This document shows positions 6,262 through 9,047 of a stretch of 9,047 nt of DNA, in pieces. The stretch comes from an uncultured Lachnospiraceae bacterium. GTDB lineage: Bacteria; Bacillota; Clostridia; Lachnospirales; Lachnospiraceae. Below the pieces are notes generated by a model. It did no database searches, had not been told where the DNA came from, and was given only the letters and a program-made list of their open reading frames with translations. Location: contig CAMOQY010000047.1 of NCBI GenBank assembly GCA_946623295.1, positions 1 to 9,047 on the forward strand, read 5' to 3'. The position numbers were made by a program, and so were the translations under genes. The first letter of the stretch is position 1, and each line of letters opens with the position of its first letter.

Positions 6262-6373
6262 GCCCGGATCCGCGCAGCATTTCCGCCAACGGGCAGATAT
6301 TTCGGATCGATGACCCTGTTGTCAGGCAGATGCGCCGGAATAATGACCTGCTGCCCGAAAAAGCATTATAAAT
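6262..6373. other. Spacer after aroA holding a nested hairpin and an orphan reading frame
   Basis: Two overlapping signals are visible. First, nested pairing: CGGGCAG (6290-6296) with CTGCCCG (6351-6357), ATTTCGG (6299-6305) with CCGGAAT (6335-6341, one G-U), and CCTG (6315-6318) with CAGG (6323-6326). Second, a frame different from aroA stays open from 6219 to the TAA at 6369-6371. Its last part, from AGC 6261, encodes SPDPRSISANGQIFRIDD and then PVVRQMRRNNDLLPEKAL, which reads like real protein but has no good start codon or ribosome binding site. I cannot decide between a structured 3' UTR, a decayed gene end and chance. Confidence 0.35.
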
Positions 6374-6410
6374 AAAGACCCGCGTCAGATAATACAGACG
6401 CGGGTCTTTT
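6374..6410. terminator. Bidirectional terminator between aroA and the minus-strand regulator
   Basis: GACCCGCGTC (6377-6386) pairs with GACGCGGGTC (6397-6406) over a 10-base loop. It is flanked by AAA on the left and TTTT on the right, so it has a T tail in both directions. It lies between the convergent genes aroA (+) and the helix-turn-helix regulator (-). Confidence 0.9.
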
Positions 6411-6473
6411 GCTGCCTGTGCGGAGTATGAGCACGATGCCGGATCGCTGCGCGAGTCCTGAGGGAGAGAGCTT

Positions 6474-6917
6474 TTACAGGCTCACGGTTCCCTGCAGCGG
6501 CTCGAAGCCGTTTTCCGAGAGCATCTCGTTTACAGCCATTACGTTAAAGGTTTTGTTGTTGATGCAGACGATTATCACTGCGTCGCGCGGATCCTTTGAA
6601 TAAAGCGTGCCGGCCTTGCAGAGCTTAAGCGCGCGGTTGGTCTCATCCAGATCCATATGCATCGCCAGACAGACGGGGATGAGCCGCTCTCTGGACGGAC
6701 GGGTCTTGTGCCCGTTAAAGAGCTGATAGGCGTAGTCGGAGCTGATCAGGCTGTCCTTTATCACGTCCGACAGTACAAGCCCGTGAGCGCCGACATATTT
6801 ATTCAGGTAATCAGTGATGCCGGAATACTCGCTGGTGTAGTCTCCGGTGATATATCTGCTGAATTCCCCGGGCTTCAGCTTTGCCAAATAGTTATCCGTT
6901 TCTCTGGTGGTTTTCAT
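6474..6917 (-). CDS. XRE-like helix-turn-helix regulator
   Basis: 147 residues from the ATG at 6917. The central segment, from LSDVIKDSLISSDYAYQLFNG to RLIPVCLAMHMDLDETNRALKLC (residues 49-100), looks like a Cro/C1-type five-helix DNA-binding domain: 'SSDYAYQLFNGHKTRPSRER' would hold the recognition helix, then the 'LAMHMDLDETNRAL' helices. The C-terminal KDPRDAVIIVCINNKTFNVMAVNEML resembles a block in a clostridial regulator family that I recall near serine/threonine kinases. No kinase is present here. The start is chosen by AAAGGA (plus-strand 6925-6930), 7 bases before the codon; an upstream ATG at 6944 would add nine residues without a good ribosome binding site. It is divergent from the lipoprotein gene across a 305-bp gap with repeated boxes, so control of that pair and of itself is plausible but inferred. 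Confidence 0.78.
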   Translation of the reverse strand: MKTTRETDNYLAKLKPGEFSRYITGDYTSEYSGITDYLNKYVGAHGLVLSDVIKDSLISSDYAYQLFNGHKTRPSRERLIPVCLAMHMDLDETNRALKLCKAGTLYSKDPRDAVIIVCINNKTFNVMAVNEMLSENGFEPLQGTVSL

Positions 6918-7062
6918 TCTTTTTTCCTTTACATGTCTCTGCATATTATTCTACCTGTTGATGATGCTTATATCAATAGTCAGCTTTCTGCGCGCTGCTT
7001 TTTACGCAGAAGTGTGCTCCCGGCACAGCATTTTCCGATGAAAAATGCGTATTATCTGTTTG

Positions 7063-7110
7063 GTTGTAACCGCTGGTTGACAACTCGTAACCGTCAATTG
7101 ATGTTGAAAC
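7063..7110. repeat. Cluster of GTTG-N-AAC boxes
   Basis: GTTGTAAC (7063-7070), GTTGACAAC (7076-7084) and GTTGAAAC (7103-7110) share the pattern GTTG, 1-2 bases, AAC. GTAACCG also occurs twice exactly 21 bases apart (7066-7072, 7087-7093), and TTGAC/GTCAA (7077-7081 with 7093-7097) is inverted. A fourth box lies at 7190-7198. The helically phased arrangement beside a divergent regulator gene suggests operator sites. Confidence 0.4.
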
Positions 7111-7186
7111 TGCCGGAATTGTTTTATTATTTTATTATTTGAGATACATTTGCCGGCAGGACGGCATGTAAATAAAAAGGATTTTC

Positions 7187-7201
7187 GCAGTTGTAAACTG
7201 C
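7187..7201. promoter_or_regulatory. Palindrome upstream of the lipoprotein RBS
   Basis: GCAGTT (7187-7192) and AACTGC (7196-7201) form perfect 6-base arms around GTA, and the palindrome includes a GTTGTAAAC box. It ends 9 bases before AGGAGG (7211-7216). It could be an operator in DNA or a short hairpin near the ribosome binding site in RNA. Confidence 0.45.
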
Positions 7202-7222
7202 TGATGAAACAGGAGGAAAAAA

Positions 7223-7807
7223 ATGAAAAAAGCATGGATCTGTTTTTTGGCGGCGGTCATGGTTATTTCGTTGACTGCGTGCGGCAAGAGCCCGCAGGAG
7301 AAGGCGGCGGACGCGATCAACGATCTGAAAGATCAGGTCTCGGCGGCCGTAGATGATCTGAGGGATAATGCCGGGTCGGGCATATCGTCCGCAGCGGCGG
7401 AAGCAGAGGCTCGTATGTCCTCGGCGGTTGAAGACGCAAAGGACCGCATGTCAGAAGCGCTGGAAGGAAATGCCGGCAAGACGGATGAGCCTGCCACTGA
7501 GCAGACTGCCGCGACCGAGACAGCTCCCCAAAACGACTCCGGAGATATCCGCCCGGATATCAGGGAAGCCATCGACAGCTATGAGGCTTTTGTGGACGAG
7601 TACTGCGAATTCATGAAGGACTACGACGTCACGGATTACTCCAAACTGTCAGACTATATGGATCTGGTCCAGAAACAGCTCGAGATGAACAAACAGTTTG
7701 AAGAACTCAGCAAAAAGGATCTGAATCAGGCTGAAATACTGTATTATTCCGAGGTCGCAGCCCGCTGCTCAAAGAAGATACTGGACGTAACGAACAAACA
7801 GAACTGA
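7223..7807 (+). CDS. Lipoprotein with DUF6591-like C-terminal domain
   Basis: 194 residues. The N terminus is a typical lipoprotein signal: K2-K3, a hydrophobic core, and the lipobox L17-T18-A19-C20. Cys20 would be lipidated and cleavage should leave a 175-residue protein anchored outside the membrane. Residues 24-80 are an Ala-rich amphipathic helix with repeated charged pairs (AINDLKDQVSAAVDDLRD, AVEDAKDRMSEAL), probably coiled coil. A Thr/Pro/Glu linker follows (81-108). Residues 109-190 (IRPDIREAIDSYEAFVDEYCEFMKDYD and onward) match my memory of DUF6591, a clostridial domain of unknown function. AGGAGG (7211-7216) lies 6 bases before ATG. It precedes the zinc-ribbon gene by 22 bases, so they are very likely co-transcribed. 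Function unknown. Confidence 0.85.
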   Translation: MKKAWICFLAAVMVISLTACGKSPQEKAADAINDLKDQVSAAVDDLRDNAGSGISSAAAEAEARMSSAVEDAKDRMSEALEGNAGKTDEPATEQTAATETAPQNDSGDIRPDIREAIDSYEAFVDEYCEFMKDYDVTDYSKLSDYMDLVQKQLEMNKQFEELSKKDLNQAEILYYSEVAARCSKKILDVTNKQN

Positions 7808-7829
7808 TTGTTTGGGAGGATTAGTGTAA

Positions 7830-8495
7830 ATGGCATATCAGGTTCAGGTGATGAGGTGCCCTTCCTGCGGGGCAGACGTTAAATTCGATGACGGAAGGAC
7901 TCAGGGCTTTTGCTCATTTTGCGGAGCGAAGGTCGTCGTCAGCAACGAGAACGAATATATCTACCGTCATATAGATGAGGCAGGAATCAAGCAGGCTGAG
8001 GTCCGTATGCGCGAGCTGGATCTTCAGGAGAAAAAAGAGCGCGAAGCTGCCGAGAAAAAGATCGCGGCTGAGGAAAAGGCCAGGCAGCAAAACAAGAAGA
8101 CCCTTATCATTGCCGGGTCGCTCACCGCGCTGGGGCTGATAGGCCTGGCCGCAAAATCCGATTTTCTCACGCTGTTCCTGATTGCCGGTGTTATAGTTTT
8201 CTTTGCAGGAAGGGCAAAGAGAAAGAAGGAGCAGGATATCGCCGACGGCAAGATAATGCTGCCGTCCATTCTGGACGACTACGAGAACATGAATTATAAG
8301 GCTCTGGAGCACCAGCTGAGAAGCGCAGGCTTTACAAACATCAGCTGCATAGAGAAAAAAGACCTGACATTCGGACTGCTCAAGAAGCCCGGGCTCGTAG
8401 AGTCGGTGATAGTTGACGGGAGCGAGACTTGCGGCGGCGTCAGAGTTCTGCCGTCAGTCCCTATAACGATCACTTATCACAGCCTGAACCGGTAG
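7830..8495 (+). CDS. Zinc-ribbon, two-TM membrane protein with PASTA-like C-terminal domain
   Basis: 221 residues. Cys10-x2-Cys13 and Cys28-x2-Cys31, in CPSCGA and CSFCGAK contexts, form an N-terminal zinc ribbon. Residues 52-90 are a highly charged helix (probable coiled coil). Two hydrophobic segments (91-108 and 112-127) are followed by basic RAKRKK, so both ends are probably cytoplasmic by the positive-inside rule. Residues 150-217 (YENMNYKALEHQLRSAGFTNI, later VESVIVDG, ending PITITYH) look like the PASTA-related module found after zinc ribbons in many clostridial proteins. In this topology that module would be inside the cell, unlike classic PASTA domains. GGGAGG (7814-7819) is 10 bases before ATG. 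It is second in an operon with the lipoprotein, and terminator candidates follow. Function unknown; a membrane sensor or scaffold role is inference. Confidence 0.85.
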   Translation: MAYQVQVMRCPSCGADVKFDDGRTQGFCSFCGAKVVVSNENEYIYRHIDEAGIKQAEVRMRELDLQEKKEREAAEKKIAAEEKARQQNKKTLIIAGSLTALGLIGLAAKSDFLTLFLIAGVIVFFAGRAKRKKEQDIADGKIMLPSILDDYENMNYKALEHQLRSAGFTNISCIEKKDLTFGLLKKPGLVESVIVDGSETCGGVRVLPSVPITITYHSLNR

Positions 8496-8564
8496 GCAGC
8501 GCCGCGCAGGGAGCTGGCAGCAAATCGGCCAGTGGCTTCGCGGAAGGCGCCGGTTTTATGCGGT

Positions 8565-8611
8565 AAAGATAGTGCAGGCGGAATTGAAAATTCCGCTTGC
8601 ACTTTGTCTTT
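8565..8611 (+). terminator. Long hairpin terminator between the zinc-ribbon gene and rpsB
   Basis: Bases 8571-8585 pair with 8589-8603 over 15 positions (one G-U) with a 3-base loop, followed by TTTGTCTTT. AAAGA (8565-8569) can extend the pairing to TCTTT (8607-8611) across a small internal loop. A weaker hairpin (CGGC at 8526-8529 with GCCG at 8549-8552, then TTTT at 8554-8557) lies upstream and may be an extra termination point. The right arm also carries the -35 box of the rpsB promoter. Confidence 0.8.
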
Positions 8612-8625
8612 CGGCGTGATAAACT
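8597..8625 (+). promoter_or_regulatory. rpsB promoter overlapping the terminator
   Basis: TTGCAC (8597-8602) and TAAACT (8620-8625) are 17 bases apart. The -10 is preceded by TGA, an extended -10 (TGn) signal. Transcription would begin near 8632, leaving an approximately 100-base leader before rpsB. Confidence 0.7.
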
Positions 8626-8640
8626 AACAAAGCTCAAAAA

Positions 8641-8707
8641 TGCACGGGTATCCAGCCCACAGCACGGTGCCGCCCAGGCGGTCGCTAAGGACGAAAGATA
8701 TCCGGCG
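8641..8707 (+). ncRNA. Structured 5' leader of rpsB (candidate autoregulatory element)
   Basis: CGGGTATC (8645-8652) pairs with GATATCCG (8697-8704) over 8 bp, and GC (8642-8643) adds pairs with GC (8705-8706) past a bulged A. Inside, AGC (8661-8663) can pair with GCT (8684-8686) and CCGC (8670-8673) with GCGG (8678-8681). The stem closes 15 bases before the GGAGG ribosome binding site. Ribosomal protein genes are often controlled by such leaders binding their own product. I do not recognise a named Rfam family here. Confidence 0.5.
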
Positions 8708-8734
8708 TAAATAAACCAAATGGAGGAAAATTAA

Positions 8735-9047
8735 ATGAGCGTAATTTCTATGAAACAGCTTCTTGAAGCTGGTGTTCACTTCGGTCATCAGACAAGACGC
8801 TGGAATCCCAAGATGGCACCGTATATCTTCACCGAGAGAAACGGTATCTACATCATCGATCTTCAGAAGTCGGCACAGAAAGTTAATGAGGCTTATCAGG
8901 CAGTAGCGGATATCGCTGCGGCCGGCGGCACCATTCTCTTTGTAGGCACGAAAAAACAGGCTCAGGACGCTATCGCTACTGAGGCTCAGCGCTGCGGTAT
9001 GTACTATGTCAATGAGCGCTGGCTCGGCGGCATGCTCACCAACTTCA
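8735..9047 (+). CDS. rpsB: Small-subunit ribosomal protein uS2 (S2), 3' truncated
   Basis: 104 complete codons are present before the window ends. The N terminus MSVISMKQLLEAGVHFGHQT and the following RRWNPKM, FTERNGIYIIDLQKS (32-46), TILFVGTKKQAQD (66-78) and YVNERWLGGMLTNF (91-104) are the standard bacterial S2 blocks. Full length should be about 240-260 residues, so well over half is missing. S2 sits at the head-body junction of the 30S subunit and needs S1 or related factors for function in some bacteria. GGAGG (8722-8726) lies 8 bases before ATG. An upstream ATG at 8720 overlaps the ribosome binding site and ends after four codons at TAA (8732-8734), touching the real start. tsf normally follows rpsB, but lies outside the window. 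Confidence 0.97.
   Translation, partial: MSVISMKQLLEAGVHFGHQTRRWNPKMAPYIFTERNGIYIIDLQKSAQKVNEAYQAVADIAAAGGTILFVGTKKQAQDAIATEAQRCGMYYVNERWLGGMLTNF

Larger units (their letters stand above)
6918..7222. promoter_or_regulatory. Divergent intergenic region with promoter and operator candidates
   Basis: This 305-bp gap must hold the promoters of the minus-strand regulator and the plus-strand lipoprotein. For the plus side, TTGAAA (7104-7109) with TATTAT (7125-7130) has a short 15-base spacer; TTGACA (7077-7082) is a perfect -35 but lacks a good -10. For the minus side, GATAAT (complement of 7051-7056) is a possible -10 with no good -35. Two other inverted repeats occur: TTCTGCG/CGCAGAA (6986-6992 with 7005-7011) and GCATTTT/AAAATGC (7028-7034 with 7042-7048). 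The AT-rich run at 7121-7140 fits promoter DNA. No gene is seen. Confidence 0.4.

Noticed and set aside
7077..7103. TTGACA as a complete promoter for the lipoprotein operon
   Set aside because: The -35 is perfect, but every 15-19 base spacing gives a poor -10 (best GATGTT), so it was kept only as a candidate within the intergenic region.
6657..7142. 161-codon plus-strand frame opposite the HTH regulator
   Set aside because: It is antisense to the regulator and continues through the AT-rich promoter region. The regulator on the minus strand has a good RBS and a recognisable HTH domain.
7223..7807. Long Ala-rich helix as an antifreeze-like or apolipoprotein-like function
   Set aside because: The composition only supports an amphipathic coiled coil. 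No specific function follows from it.
8720..8734. Four-codon upstream ORF (ATG GAG GAA AAT TAA) touching the rpsB start
   Set aside because: Its ATG overlaps the rpsB ribosome binding site and has no RBS of its own. It is most likely a coincidence of the SD sequence.

Overview
The window reads as chromosomal DNA of a fairly GC-rich anaerobic Firmicute (class Clostridia, Ruminococcus/Oscillospira/Lachnospira-like). The reasons are strong AGGAGG-type ribosome binding sites, Firmicute-type rho-independent terminators, a glutaminyl-tRNA synthetase of clostridial type, a DegV protein with the clostridial 'NP' variant motif, a short LUD-domain protein ending in VILINEDLGF, and a DUF6591-like lipoprotein next to a zinc-ribbon membrane protein. 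I see no insertion sequence, phage gene, CRISPR array or tRNA. This is mostly ordinary core and envelope gene territory, and genus-level assignment is inference.

Layout. (1) 1-803 is the 3' part of a gene for an extracellular protein with a DUF11/Ig-like segment, closed by a terminator at 829-870. (2) A near-consensus sigma-A promoter (871-899) starts a unit of glnS (TTG start at 951), a degV-family gene and a small signal-anchored acidic protein (3631-4071). A strong terminator hairpin (4098-4123) follows, then at once the ribosome binding site of a LUD-domain gene (4137-4763). (3) After a terminator at 4827-4851, aroA (EPSP synthase) stands alone with an AT-rich promoter region. It is followed by about 110 bases that carry both a nested hairpin and an unexplained open frame, then a bidirectional terminator (6374-6410). 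(4) A minus-strand helix-turn-helix regulator (6474-6917) diverges from a plus-strand pair, a lipoprotein and a zinc-ribbon/two-TM protein (7223-8495). The 305-bp gap between them carries repeated GTTG-N-AAC boxes and a palindrome. (5) A terminator/promoter overlap (8565-8625) and a structured leader precede rpsB, which runs off the right edge.

How the genes relate. glnS and rpsB are translation genes with their own promoters, each packed against or inside the previous terminator. aroA makes the precursor of chorismate but has no shikimate-pathway neighbour here. The least understood part is the divergent regulator / lipoprotein / zinc-ribbon membrane protein group, which could be a small envelope-associated module. 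That is inference from gene order and from the operator-like repeats. No feature seen here amounts to clear evidence of a wholly new system.
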